From NCBI GenBank assembly GCA_026390275.1, contig JAPLGF010000268.1, positions 1 to 6,199 on the forward strand: a stretch of 6,199 bases of DNA, read 5' to 3'. The DNA comes from Candidatus Atribacteria bacterium. Its GTDB lineage: Bacteria; Atribacterota; Atribacteria; Atribacterales; Atribacteraceae. The stretch's first letter is position 1, and the number at the start of each line of letters is the position of its first letter. The notes under the pieces were generated by a model. That model did no database searches and had not been told where the DNA came from. It saw only the letters and a list, made by a program, of their open reading frames with translations. Positions 1 through 5,998 of this stretch are shown here, piece by piece. Made by a program: the position numbers and the translations under genes.

Positions 1-180
1 CCGATCGCCATCCTTCTGGTTTCTTTTTTGATTGGTGTCTTGCAAGTGGGAGGAGAAACCTTACAGATTGTGATGCAACTTCCACTTTCCAGTACCCTCG
101 TTTTGCAGGGGCTCATTCTCTTTTTTGTTTTGGGGGGAGAATTTTTCCGTAAAAATCAGATTTGTCTCCCTAAAAAATAA
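1..180 (+). CDS. ABC transporter permease, YufP/NupP-like, C-terminal fragment (cut by window edge)
   Basis: This is the last 59 codons of a membrane permease whose start lies left of the window; it reads in frame from base 1 to a TAA at 178-180. Two hydrophobic stretches are visible: one beginning IAILLVSFLIGVLQVGG, and a final one, LVLQGLILFFVLGGEFF, followed by a short basic tail. The pattern of GG, a short loop, LQ, then a QGLILFFVL-type last helix is typical of the C-terminus of the first permease in BMP-type nucleoside importers (RbsC-like branch, BPD_transp_2 family). The family forms a heterodimeric channel in the inner membrane with the second permease, which here follows at 327. That neighbour and the BMP-family binding protein at 1352 support the assignment. 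Substrate cannot be read from this fragment. Confidence 0.8.
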   Translation, partial: PIAILLVSFLIGVLQVGGETLQIVMQLPLSSTLVLQGLILFFVLGGEFFRKNQICLPKK

Positions 181-326
181 CAGTTTACGGCGTAAGATTC
201 CAAGAGACCAAAAGAAGAATGATTGTTCGTCAGATAGCCGTGTTGCTCTAATAAAAGGCGTTTTTCTATACCCCTGGTGGTGTTTAGAGCTGGCATGGTT
301 ATCTGTTCAGGGGAGATGAGTAATCT

Positions 327-1256
327 GTGGGAATCTTGATTGCCATTGTGGCCGCTGCGGTCCGAAGTGGAACCCCGATTCTATTTGCCACTCTGGGGGA
401 AATGATCATTGAAAAATCTGGAGTGTTGAACTTAGGTCTGGAAGGGATTATGTTGACTGGGGCTCTGAGTGGATTTTCCATCTCATTCCTTACGGGTAAT
501 CCCTGGTTGGGAATCGGAGTGGCCTTTCTGGTGGGAATGCTCATGACCCTGATCCATGCTTTCATCTGTATCACCTTGAAAGGAAACCAGGTGGTGACGG
601 GATTAGCCCTCACGATTTTTGGGACTGGGGCCAGTTCTCTTCTCGGCCAGGGATATATCGGAACTACCATCATTGGTTTAACGAAGATACCGATTCCTGG
701 TTTGAGTACTATTCCGATGATCGGGCCGATTTTTTTCAACCATGATCCGCTGGTCTATGTGTCATATGGTCTGGTGATTTTTCTTTCCTGGTTCTTTGTG
801 TCCACCCGGACTGGACTTAATATACGGGCAGTGGGGGATAGTCCGCGGGCGGCGGATGCCATGGGACTGAATGTTACCCGGATTCGTTATCTTTCCACGC
901 TCATCGGTGGAGGAATTGTAGCAATGGGGGGAGCCTATATGTCGGTGGCCTATACCAAAATGTGGACCGAAGGAATGACCGCTGGCCGGGGGTGGATTGC
1001 AGTGGCACTGGTCATTTTCGCCATTTGGAACCCGGTCCGAGCTGCTTTTGGTGCCTATCTTTTTGGGGGAGTAGAAGCCTTTCAGCTCCGACTTCAGGTT
1101 GCTGGCACCAGCATCCCGACTCCTCTCCTCCTCACGCTCCCTTATTTTCTCACCATCGGAGTCCTGGTTTTTATTTCTGCCCGGAAGGGAAAAGGAATTT
1201 TATTTGGTGCCCCGGGTGCCCTGGGTCAACCGTATTACCGGGAAGAGGGGGAATGA
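327..1256 (+). CDS. ABC transporter permease, YufQ/NupQ-like (nucleoside/BMP-type importer)
   Basis: This 309-residue inner-membrane permease of the BPD_transp_2 family should pair with the permease ending at 180 to import the ligand delivered by the BMP-family binding protein downstream. Family landmarks are clear: SGTPILFATLGE (14-25) and EKSGVLNLGLEGIMLTGA (29-46) at the N-terminus; a cytoplasmic loop TGLNIRAVGDSPRAADAMG (162-180) that should contact the ATPase; GMTAGRGWIAVALVIFAIW (216-234); and the tail GAPGALGQPYYREE (294-307). Length is normal for the family. The start is GTG at 327, because an in-frame TAA lies at 321-323; AGGGGAG at 309-315 could be its Shine-Dalgarno, with a rather long 11-nt spacer. 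It sits 146 bp after the first permease, whereas such pairs usually abut or overlap. An ATG at 316 in another frame raises the possibility of an indel at the 5' end (see findings). Confidence 0.9.
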   Translation: MGILIAIVAAAVRSGTPILFATLGEMIIEKSGVLNLGLEGIMLTGALSGFSISFLTGNPWLGIGVAFLVGMLMTLIHAFICITLKGNQVVTGLALTIFGTGASSLLGQGYIGTTIIGLTKIPIPGLSTIPMIGPIFFNHDPLVYVSYGLVIFLSWFFVSTRTGLNIRAVGDSPRAADAMGLNVTRIRYLSTLIGGGIVAMGGAYMSVAYTKMWTEGMTAGRGWIAVALVIFAIWNPVRAAFGAYLFGGVEAFQLRLQVAGTSIPTPLLLTLPYFLTIGVLVFISARKGKGILFGAPGALGQPYYREEGE

Positions 1257-1310
1257 TATCTGCTGAAGATTTTTAGTCTTACACCGTAGGCTGCTTTTTC
1301 AAGGTAGTTT

Positions 1311-1316
1311 TATAAT
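1311..1316 (+). promoter_or_regulatory. Possible -10 element of an internal promoter before the BMP binding protein
   Basis: A perfect TATAAT lies in the 95-bp gap between the second permease and the binding protein, 41 nt upstream of the ATG at 1352. No convincing -35 box exists 16-18 nt upstream (AGGCTG at the 17-nt spacing) and there is no TGn extension, so the promoter would be weak or activator-dependent. An extra promoter here would let the binding protein be made in excess over the permeases, which is usual for such systems. The gap holds no terminator-like hairpin, so read-through from the permease gene is also likely. Confidence 0.35.
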
Positions 1317-1336
1317 CCCAATATCATTATGAAAGA

Positions 1337-1342
1337 GAGGTG
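1337..1342 (+). promoter_or_regulatory. Ribosome binding site deciding the start of the BMP binding protein
   Basis: GAGGTG lies 9 nt before ATG 1352. It overlaps the in-frame GTG at 1340, which would otherwise be the upstream start, so ATG 1352 is preferred. That start also puts the positively charged MRK directly before the hydrophobic signal-peptide core. Confidence 0.7.
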
Positions 1343-1351
1343 GATAGAAAG

Positions 1352-2440
1352 ATGAGGAAATTGTTGTGGGTACTGGTGTTGGTGGGTGTGGTGATGCTCG
1401 GAACGGCTGCTTGGGCTTTTGATCCGATCCCCGCACAGGAGCTGAAGATCGGGTTTGTGTATGTTGGTCCGGTGGGAGATGGTGGGTGGAGTTATGCCCA
1501 TGACCAGGGTCGTCAGGCTATTGAAAAGGAATTCCCAGGCATAAAAACCATGTACGCAGAATCCGTTCCGGAAGGGTCTGATTCTGTGCGGGTGATGGAA
1601 AGTTTCGTCCGCAATGGGGCCAAGTTGATATTTGCCACTTCCTTTGGATACATGGATCAGGTCCAGGAAGTAGCCAAGAAACATCCCGATGTCATTTTTA
1701 TGCATTGTTCCGGATATAAAATGATGGATAATGCCGGGGACTATTTCGGTCGGATGTATCAGGCCCGTTATCTCTCCGGGATGGTTGCGGGCAGCATGAC
1801 CAAATCAAACATCATCGGCTTCCCGGCTGCCCATCCCATACCGGAAGTCATCCGTATGATCAATGCCTTTACCCTGGGGGTCCGAAAGATGAATCCCCAG
1901 GCAGTGGTGAAGGTGGTCTGGCTTTATTCCTGGTTTGATCCAGCCAAGGAAAAAGAAGCCACCAAGGCTCTCATTGATGCCGGTGCGGACGTGATAGGAA
2001 TGCATGCCGATTCCGGAGCGACGGCACAAGCTGCCGAGGAAGCCGGAGTGTATGTCATCGGGTACAATAACGATATGTCCCGGTTTGCACCCACCAAATG
2101 TCTTACTTCATCGGTTTGGGACTGGAATGTTATTTATAAAGACATTGTCCAAAAAGTGATCGATGGGACCTGGAAACCGGAAAATATCTGGTGGGGGATG
2201 AAAACCGGTATTGTCAAGCTCACCCCCTACAGCAAAGACGTTCAGGAAGAAGTGAAATCTCAGGTGGCGGCGGAACAGGAAAAAATCTTCAATGATCAGT
2301 GGGATGTGTTTACCGGTTCTATCAAAGATCAGAGTGGAAAAGTGGTGGTTCCAGAAGGACAGAGAATGAGCGATAAGGATCTCCTTTCATTCTCCTGGTT
2401 TGTAGAAGGCGTGGAAGGGGAAATCCCGAAGAGTAATTAA
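1352..2440 (+). CDS. BMP/Med-family (PnrA-like) periplasmic substrate-binding protein of an ABC importer
   Basis: This is a 362-residue exported binding protein. Residues 1-22 form a Sec signal peptide (MRK, a Leu/Val-rich core, then AWA before FDPIP); there is no lipobox Cys, so the protein is predicted soluble in the periplasm. The mature part has the two-lobed type 1 periplasmic-binding fold of the BMP family: LKIGFVYVGPVGDGGWSYAH (31-50) opens the first lobe, VRNGAKLIFATSFGYMDQV and KHPDVIFMHCSGYK follow, then GRMYQARYLSGMVAG (133-147) leads to the second lobe, with ALIDAGADVIGMHAD and VYVIGYNNDMSRFAP. Characterised relatives (PnrA/BmpA, BmpA of Lactococcus) bind purine or other nucleosides, but the branch includes members with unknown ligands, so nucleoside is an inference. 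It lies 95 bp after the permease gene and is last before the terminator at 2474. An in-frame GTG at 1340 is a less likely start. Confidence 0.92.
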   Translation: MRKLLWVLVLVGVVMLGTAAWAFDPIPAQELKIGFVYVGPVGDGGWSYAHDQGRQAIEKEFPGIKTMYAESVPEGSDSVRVMESFVRNGAKLIFATSFGYMDQVQEVAKKHPDVIFMHCSGYKMMDNAGDYFGRMYQARYLSGMVAGSMTKSNIIGFPAAHPIPEVIRMINAFTLGVRKMNPQAVVKVVWLYSWFDPAKEKEATKALIDAGADVIGMHADSGATAQAAEEAGVYVIGYNNDMSRFAPTKCLTSSVWDWNVIYKDIVQKVIDGTWKPENIWWGMKTGIVKLTPYSKDVQEEVKSQVAAEQEKIFNDQWDVFTGSIKDQSGKVVVPEGQRMSDKDLLSFSWFVEGVEGEIPKSN

Positions 2441-2473
2441 TAAAATTTAGCTAAACACATTTTCCAAACACCT

Positions 2474-2508
2474 GCCGGGAGCCTCATTACCAGGCTCCCG
2501 GCTTTTTT
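2474..2508 (+). terminator. Rho-independent terminator of the BMP-type transporter operon
   Basis: GCCGGGAGCCT (2474-2484) and AGGCTCCCGGC (2492-2502) form a perfect 11-bp stem with a 7-nt loop, followed by six T (2503-2508). It begins 33 nt after the TAA of the binding protein. Read on the - strand the same stem lacks a U-tract, so it is a proper terminator only for the + operon. It may still block or stabilise the 3' end of the convergent - strand transcript. Confidence 0.95.
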
Positions 2509-2509
2509 C

Positions 2510-2587
2510 TTACCGAATATAATACTTGGAAAGCTCATCAATCTGCTTGATTTTATCCGGACTGTCAATGATGAATCCCCCGGTCTT
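2510..2587 (-). pseudogene. Coding-like tail after the MalG-like stop, possible remnant of a lost downstream gene
   Basis: Directly after the TAA of the MalG-like permease, the same frame continues for 24 sense codons and stops at TAA 2510-2512. It starts KTGGFIIDSPDKIKQ and ends with ELSKYYIR. The peptide has a natural composition (a hydrophobic strand, then an amphipathic charged helix), ordinary codons for this window (CCG, CGG, AAG, TCC), and no internal start codon with a Shine-Dalgarno. The permease itself ends normally in GLTAGAVKG, so this is unlikely to be part of it. The best reading is the 3' scrap of a further operon gene that was deleted. A chance open frame cannot be excluded in 78 bp. 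I do not recognise the family. Confidence 0.3.
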
Positions 2588-3430
2588 TTATCCTTTCACT
2601 GCCCCGGCGGTGAGTCCTCGGACCAGGTATTTTTGAGCGACGAAGGAGATGAGGATGGAAGGAATCATGAGAATGGTAGTCATGGCTGTTAACCCCTGCC
2701 AGTCTACCTGGACAAAACCGATGAATTCGGAAATCACCACCGGTAGGGTTTTAGTGGATGCTCGGGTGAGAACCAGGGCAAAAAGGAATTCATTCCAGGA
2801 ATAGATGAATGATAGAATCGCCGCCGCAGCAAGACCGGGTGCGATGCTGGGAATCATGATTTTATTAAAGAGTTGAAAGTATCCACAACCGTCGATGAGG
2901 GCGGCATCATCCAAGTCCCGGGGAATCTGGCGGAAAAAACCAGCCAGCATGAAAACGGCGAAGGGAAGCCCGTAGGCGGCATGGGTAAAAACCAGAACGG
3001 ATCTGGTGTCGACGAGACCCAGTCGGGAGGCAAAAAGGAAGAAGGAGGGAAGGAGGGCAATTGGGGGGAACATTCGGGCAGAAATAATGGACAGAGAAAC
3101 CCAGGAGTAACCCCGGATACGCCAGCGGGTCAGAGCATAGGCGGCCAGGGCACCGAAATACATGATGATGAGGGTGACACTCACGGCAACAATGAGACTA
3201 TTCAGGAGAGAACGTCCAAAATTTTGGAGTTCAAAGACCCGTTGATAATTCTCCCAGGTAACCGGGAAACAAAGAACCGGTTTCTCGGTGTAAACATTCA
3301 CCCGCTGCTTCAAAGAAGTACTCATGATCCAAAAAATAGGGAAAACGAAGAAAAAAACAATACAGATTAAGGCCGCATAAAAAGCTATCCAGAAAACGAT
3401 TTTTTTCTGAGCCCGATTTTTTTTACTCAC
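2588..3430 (-). CDS. CUT1 sugar ABC transporter permease, MalG-like
   Basis: This 280-residue inner-membrane permease should form the channel together with the MalF-like protein upstream. About six membrane segments are visible, starting with IVFWIAFYAALICIVFFFVF near residue 11. The coupling-loop (EAA) motif that docks on the ATPase is DDAALIDGCGYFQLFNKIMIP (about 174-194), with Asp in place of the usual Glu. The protein ends in YLVRGLTAGAVKG, the standard MalG-type C-terminus, so it is complete. The start was chosen as GTG 3430 because AAGGAG (3439-3444) then has an 8-nt spacer; ATG 3436 (two residues longer) would leave only 2 nt, and TTG 3454 has no Shine-Dalgarno. The first two choices differ trivially. 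The gene begins about 50 nt after the MalF-like stop, consistent with one operon. The exact sugar cannot be told. Confidence 0.9.
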   Translation of the reverse strand: MSKKNRAQKKIVFWIAFYAALICIVFFFVFPIFWIMSTSLKQRVNVYTEKPVLCFPVTWENYQRVFELQNFGRSLLNSLIVAVSVTLIIMYFGALAAYALTRWRIRGYSWVSLSIISARMFPPIALLPSFFLFASRLGLVDTRSVLVFTHAAYGLPFAVFMLAGFFRQIPRDLDDAALIDGCGYFQLFNKIMIPSIAPGLAAAAILSFIYSWNEFLFALVLTRASTKTLPVVISEFIGFVQVDWQGLTAMTTILMIPSILISFVAQKYLVRGLTAGAVKG

Positions 3431-3438
3431 TGTCATGT

Positions 3439-3444
3439 CTCCTT
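3439..3444 (-). promoter_or_regulatory. Ribosome binding site of the MalG-like permease
   Basis: AAGGAG on the - strand. Its distance is 8 nt to GTG 3430 and 2 nt to ATG 3436, which favours the GTG start. A weaker GGGAG lies farther upstream at 3448-3452, about 11 nt before the ATG, so ATG initiation remains possible. Confidence 0.6.
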
Positions 3445-3479
3445 GATCTCCCAATTGTGTCAGGAACTGAGATGGTTGT

Positions 3480-4433
3480 TTATTTTATTTGTTCCTGGAG
3501 TTGCTGTTGAAGTGTTCGAATAAAGTACCAGGAAATAATGAGGACCGAAAAAAGGATAAAGATAGCGATGACCGATCCCTGTCCCATATTAAAATGACGA
3601 AATGTCCGTTCATAACTCAAAAAACCAACGGTTTCTGATCTCCCACCCGGTCCACCGTTGGTCATGATGTAGATGAGGTCGAAGACTCGAAAGGTATCCA
3701 TCAGCCGGATGATGAAGATGAGGAGAAAGTTGGGAATTAAAAGGGGGAGAATGACCCGGGTGAAAATTTGCCATCCGGTTCCTCCGTCGATCCGTGCGGC
3801 TTCGATGGGTTCCTGGGGGAGGGCCTGCAGGCTGGTATATAAAACCAAAAAAACGAAGGGAGCATTCAACCAGATATCCGCCACCATCACCGCCGGTAAA
3901 GCAAAACGGGGATCGGCCAACCAGGCCTGTTTAGAGAAACCCAAAAGATGAACAAAATAATTAACTCCACCCCATTTTCCATCGAAGAGGAAATTCCAGG
4001 TGAGAGCCGCTGCCACGGGAGCGATCATCATGGGAAGTAAAACCAGGGCGATGAACACATTCTTTCCCGGAAAATCACGACTGAACATCATGGCCATCGC
4101 CAGACCAATCACGATACTCAAGAGGGTGGAACAGATCATAAAAACAATGGTATTGGTAAGAGCCTGCTGGAAAAGAGAATCGGAGAACACATCGATGTAA
4201 TTTTTCAACCCTACCCAGCGGATGGGTTGCTGGGGTTTATTCCAGAAATAACGAAGGAAGGAAAGAAAGAAAGTGTTGACCAAGGGGAAATACACCAGGA
4301 TGGCAATTCCACCCAATACTGGTGCCAGCATCCAGTAGGGAGCCCGGTGCTCGTGGTGGCTCTTTATTTGGCGTTTGAAACGATTGGAGTAGGGTAATGT
4401 TTCCGCTTGATCCATCGGTGGAAGTTTACTCAT
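3480..4433 (-). CDS. CUT1 sugar ABC transporter permease, MalF-like
   Basis: This 317-residue inner-membrane permease is the partner of the MalG-like protein. After a polar, basic N-terminus of about 31 residues, the first membrane helix is PYWMLAPVLGGIAILVYFPL (32-51); further segments lie near 94-118, 125-146, 176-199, 227-247 and 286-306. The ATPase-coupling EAA loop is intact, EAARIDGGTGWQIFTRVILP (211-230), and TNGGPGGRSETVGFLSYERTF near 258-278 is the conserved MalF/UgpA-type segment before the last helix. The start is ATG 4433, with AAAGGA (4441-4446) 7 nt upstream. The earlier in-frame ATG 4460 lies inside the stem-loop at 4448-4482 and has no free ribosome site, so it is rejected. 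It follows the binding protein by 62 nt. No ATPase gene accompanies the permeases, so a shared MsmX/UgpC-type ATPase is inferred. Confidence 0.92.
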   Translation of the reverse strand: MSKLPPMDQAETLPYSNRFKRQIKSHHEHRAPYWMLAPVLGGIAILVYFPLVNTFFLSFLRYFWNKPQQPIRWVGLKNYIDVFSDSLFQQALTNTIVFMICSTLLSIVIGLAMAMMFSRDFPGKNVFIALVLLPMMIAPVAAALTWNFLFDGKWGGVNYFVHLLGFSKQAWLADPRFALPAVMVADIWLNAPFVFLVLYTSLQALPQEPIEAARIDGGTGWQIFTRVILPLLIPNFLLIFIIRLMDTFRVFDLIYIMTNGGPGGRSETVGFLSYERTFRHFNMGQGSVIAIFILFSVLIISWYFIRTLQQQLQEQIK

Positions 4434-4447
4434 TGTTTTTTCCTTTC

Positions 4448-4482
4448 TTCCTCCGGGCATCCAGACTTGATGCCCGGAGGAA
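4448..4482 (-). repeat. Intercistronic stem-loop between sugar-binding protein and MalF-like permease
   Basis: A perfect 14-bp inverted repeat, TTCCTCCGGGCATC (4448-4461) and GATGCCCGGAGGAA (4469-4482), flanks a 7-nt loop. It starts 13 nt after the TAG of the binding protein and ends 14 nt before the MalF-like ATG. There is no U-tract after it, so it is not a normal intrinsic terminator. Its place matches that of the malE-malF intercistronic hairpins, which protect the binding-protein mRNA from 3' exonucleases and lower the permease yield. That role is inferred here. Confidence 0.85.
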
Positions 4483-4495
4483 TGTGGAAATGCGG

Positions 4496-5821
4496 CTATT
4501 GGTTATAGTATCCAGCGTCATCGAGGATCTTACGTATACTTACTGCAGCTTCATCCAGTGCCGCTTTGGCTTCCGATTGACCGGTTACCACCTTGGAAAC
4601 CGCCAGCCCCCACACATCGATGATGGGAGTGATTTCCGGTATACCCGGTCTTTCCTTGGTGTGAACAAAACTCTTATTGACGGCATCCTGCCAGGCAATC
4701 TTATCTTTCAGTTTTTCAGCAGTTGATATGCGGTCTACTGCCACCCCGGACGGAACCAGGATGTTATCGGTGTTCTCTTTGCTGTCAAAGAAAGCGAGCC
4801 AGAAGTACGCCCAGTCTTTATATTTCGAGAACTTGGAGACCGTTCCTCCCCAGGAACCCAAACGTGGGAAGCATAACTCTTTCTTGGGAAGTGGAGCATA
4901 TCCCACCTTTCCCACGACTTTCGATTGGCTGGGATCTTCCATGGCGGCTCCTAAATACGGCCACATCTGGAGCATAGCCAGTCTCCCTTGTTGGAAGGCA
5001 GCTCCCCCTTCTTCATTGGCCCAGTTCGGCGCATCAGGAGGGGAAAATTTATTCACTGCTTCCGCATATGCTTTGAGGGATTCCACCCCTTTTTCGTTGT
5101 TGAATATAGGATTCCACTTGTCATCAAAATAGTCACCACCCCAGGACCAGAGCCAGGTACTCCAGGTACTGGAAGCATTTTCACCTTGCTTGGGGGTGGT
5201 TCCAAATCCCCAGATGTCGGGATATTTGGGATTATTGGTGAATTTGGCGGCAATCTGGAACAGTTCGTCGTAAGTCTCTGGAGGTTTTAATCCTTCCCCT
5301 TCAAAAAGGTCTTTGCGATAGAAGAGGATTTGAGTGGTTCCATGATGGGGAATCCAGTAAGTTTTCCCATTCTTAGAGAGGAGATTGACTACGCTGGAGG
5401 GGTAATCCTCAATATCAAATTTCGGAAGATCGGGGTTATCCCAGAATTGGCTGAGTGGTTCAATATATCCAGCATCAATAAACTCAAGTGCCCAGAGGCC
5501 AGGGATAAAGATGACATCGTATGTTCCGGTTTGGGCTGTTAAATCAGCGATGATTTTTTCATGCAGGAACGACCAGGGAATAGCGTTGACTTCCACCTTG
5601 ATCCCATACTTTTGCTCGAAAATTTTACTGACTTCAATAGCAGCTTTCTGTTCCACCGGCTCATAAAGGACAACGGTCAGTTTTTCCGGCTTGGGGCCCT
5701 TTGGGATTTTGCTAAAATCCGGTACTGCCGCCATGGCAGTTGTCAGGCAAATGAAAAGGCAAAGAGTCAGGACTACAGCAATACCCATCCATCCACCATA
5801 CTTTATTCTTTTCATAAGCAT
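4496..5821 (-). CDS. Family 1 (CUT1) extracellular sugar-binding protein of an ABC importer
   Basis: This 441-residue exported protein captures a sugar or glycoside for the MalF/MalG-like pair downstream. Residues 1-31 form a Sec signal peptide (MLMKRIK, hydrophobic core from about 11, predicted cut after AMA near 31); the two Cys in the core do not form a lipobox. The mature protein has a bacterial SBP family 1 layout: EKLTVVLYEPVE (46-57), a first lobe with TYDVIFIPGLWALEFIDAGY (100-119), GKTYWIPHHGTTQILFYRKD (152-171, the usual hinge strand), an aromatic stretch STWSTWLWSWGGDYF (218-232) likely stacking on a sugar ring, and AAFQQGRLAMLQMWPY (274-289). The length is usual. ATG 5821 is supported by AAGGAGG with a 6-nt spacer; ATG 5815 is the only close alternative. 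It is first in a three-gene - strand operon with a structured leader. The ligand is unknown. Confidence 0.92.
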   Translation of the reverse strand: MLMKRIKYGGWMGIAVVLTLCLFICLTTAMAAVPDFSKIPKGPKPEKLTVVLYEPVEQKAAIEVSKIFEQKYGIKVEVNAIPWSFLHEKIIADLTAQTGTYDVIFIPGLWALEFIDAGYIEPLSQFWDNPDLPKFDIEDYPSSVVNLLSKNGKTYWIPHHGTTQILFYRKDLFEGEGLKPPETYDELFQIAAKFTNNPKYPDIWGFGTTPKQGENASSTWSTWLWSWGGDYFDDKWNPIFNNEKGVESLKAYAEAVNKFSPPDAPNWANEEGGAAFQQGRLAMLQMWPYLGAAMEDPSQSKVVGKVGYAPLPKKELCFPRLGSWGGTVSKFSKYKDWAYFWLAFFDSKENTDNILVPSGVAVDRISTAEKLKDKIAWQDAVNKSFVHTKERPGIPEITPIIDVWGLAVSKVVTGQSEAKAALDEAAVSIRKILDDAGYYNQ

Positions 5822-5827
5822 TGTTTC

Positions 5828-5834
5828 CCTCCTT
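5828..5834 (-). promoter_or_regulatory. Ribosome binding site of the sugar-binding protein
   Basis: AAGGAGG on the - strand lies 6 nt before ATG 5821. This is an ideal spacing and fixes the start at 5821 rather than at the second Met (5815). Confidence 0.88.
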
Positions 5835-5890
5835 TTTGATGCAGATAAATGAAAATTGAAACGAGATAGCGGAAAAAACGGACTTTTCTC

Positions 5891-5899
5891 TCACCTCCT
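5891..5899 (-). promoter_or_regulatory. Strong Shine-Dalgarno sequence without a suitable start codon
   Basis: AGGAGGTGA matches the 16S rRNA tail almost completely, better than the site used by the binding protein, yet no ATG, GTG or TTG stands 4-12 nt after it. The only start nearby is GTG 5894, inside the motif itself; it opens a 60-codon frame that overlaps the binding-protein gene out of frame and looks non-coding. It may serve as a ribosome standby site or be a relic. Confidence 0.4.
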
Positions 5900-5902
5900 C
5901 TT

Positions 5903-5998
5903 TTATGGAACGTTCTCAAAAAAAAACCAGTAGAGAACAATAGGGTTAAAAACGCCAGGGAAAAAAGAGTCACGCAAAAAATTTTTTGAACCTGGCAT
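5903..5998 (-). CDS. Possible 31-residue Phe-rich leader peptide (uORF)
   Basis: The frame runs from ATG 5998 to TAA 5903-5905, within the predicted leader. It begins MPGSKNFLRDSFFPGVF and continues with LYWFFFENVP at the end; 7 of 31 residues are Phe and there is one Tyr and one Trp. An AGGA stands 6 nt upstream of the ATG, only a few nt into the predicted transcript. The Phe codons largely come from poly-T tracts, which may simply be AT-rich spacer, so coding is doubtful. If translated, ribosomes would melt the hairpin at 5938-6012 and stop just before the strong Shine-Dalgarno at 5891-5899. No known family. Confidence 0.18.
   Translation of the reverse strand: MPGSKNFLRDSFFPGVFNPIVLYWFFFENVP
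5908..5915. promoter_or_regulatory. GAACGTTC palindrome, possible LacI-family operator core
   Basis: An 8-bp perfect palindrome with a central CG lies in the leader about 95 nt after the predicted start site. LacI-family regulators, common for CUT1 sugar transporters, favour palindromes with AACGTT at the centre. The flanks (TG on the left, TCA on the right) are only partly symmetrical, and no regulator gene is in the window, so this is tentative. Confidence 0.25.

Noticed and set aside
251..265. AAAAGGCGTTTTT as a terminator between the two permeases.
   Set aside because: Only four A-T pairs could form, without a GC stem, so it cannot be an intrinsic terminator.
125..319. 64-codon frame spanning the end of the first permease and the gap.
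   Set aside because: It overlaps the real permease frame, has no ribosome site and shows no protein-like character.
2518..2523. TATAAT on the + strand after the terminator.
   Set aside because: It would drive transcription antisense into the MalG-like gene and has no -35 box; it lies in the coding-like tail where TAT/ATT codons explain it.
2873..3370. 165-codon + strand frame opposite the MalG-like gene.
   Set aside because: It is the antisense shadow of a clearly recognised permease; its Gly/Asn/Glu-rich composition results from reading membrane-protein codons backwards.
5712..5894. 60-codon - strand frame starting with GTG inside the strong Shine-Dalgarno.
   Set aside because: Its second half overlaps the signal-peptide region of the sugar-binding protein in another frame, and the GTG has no spacer from the ribosome site.
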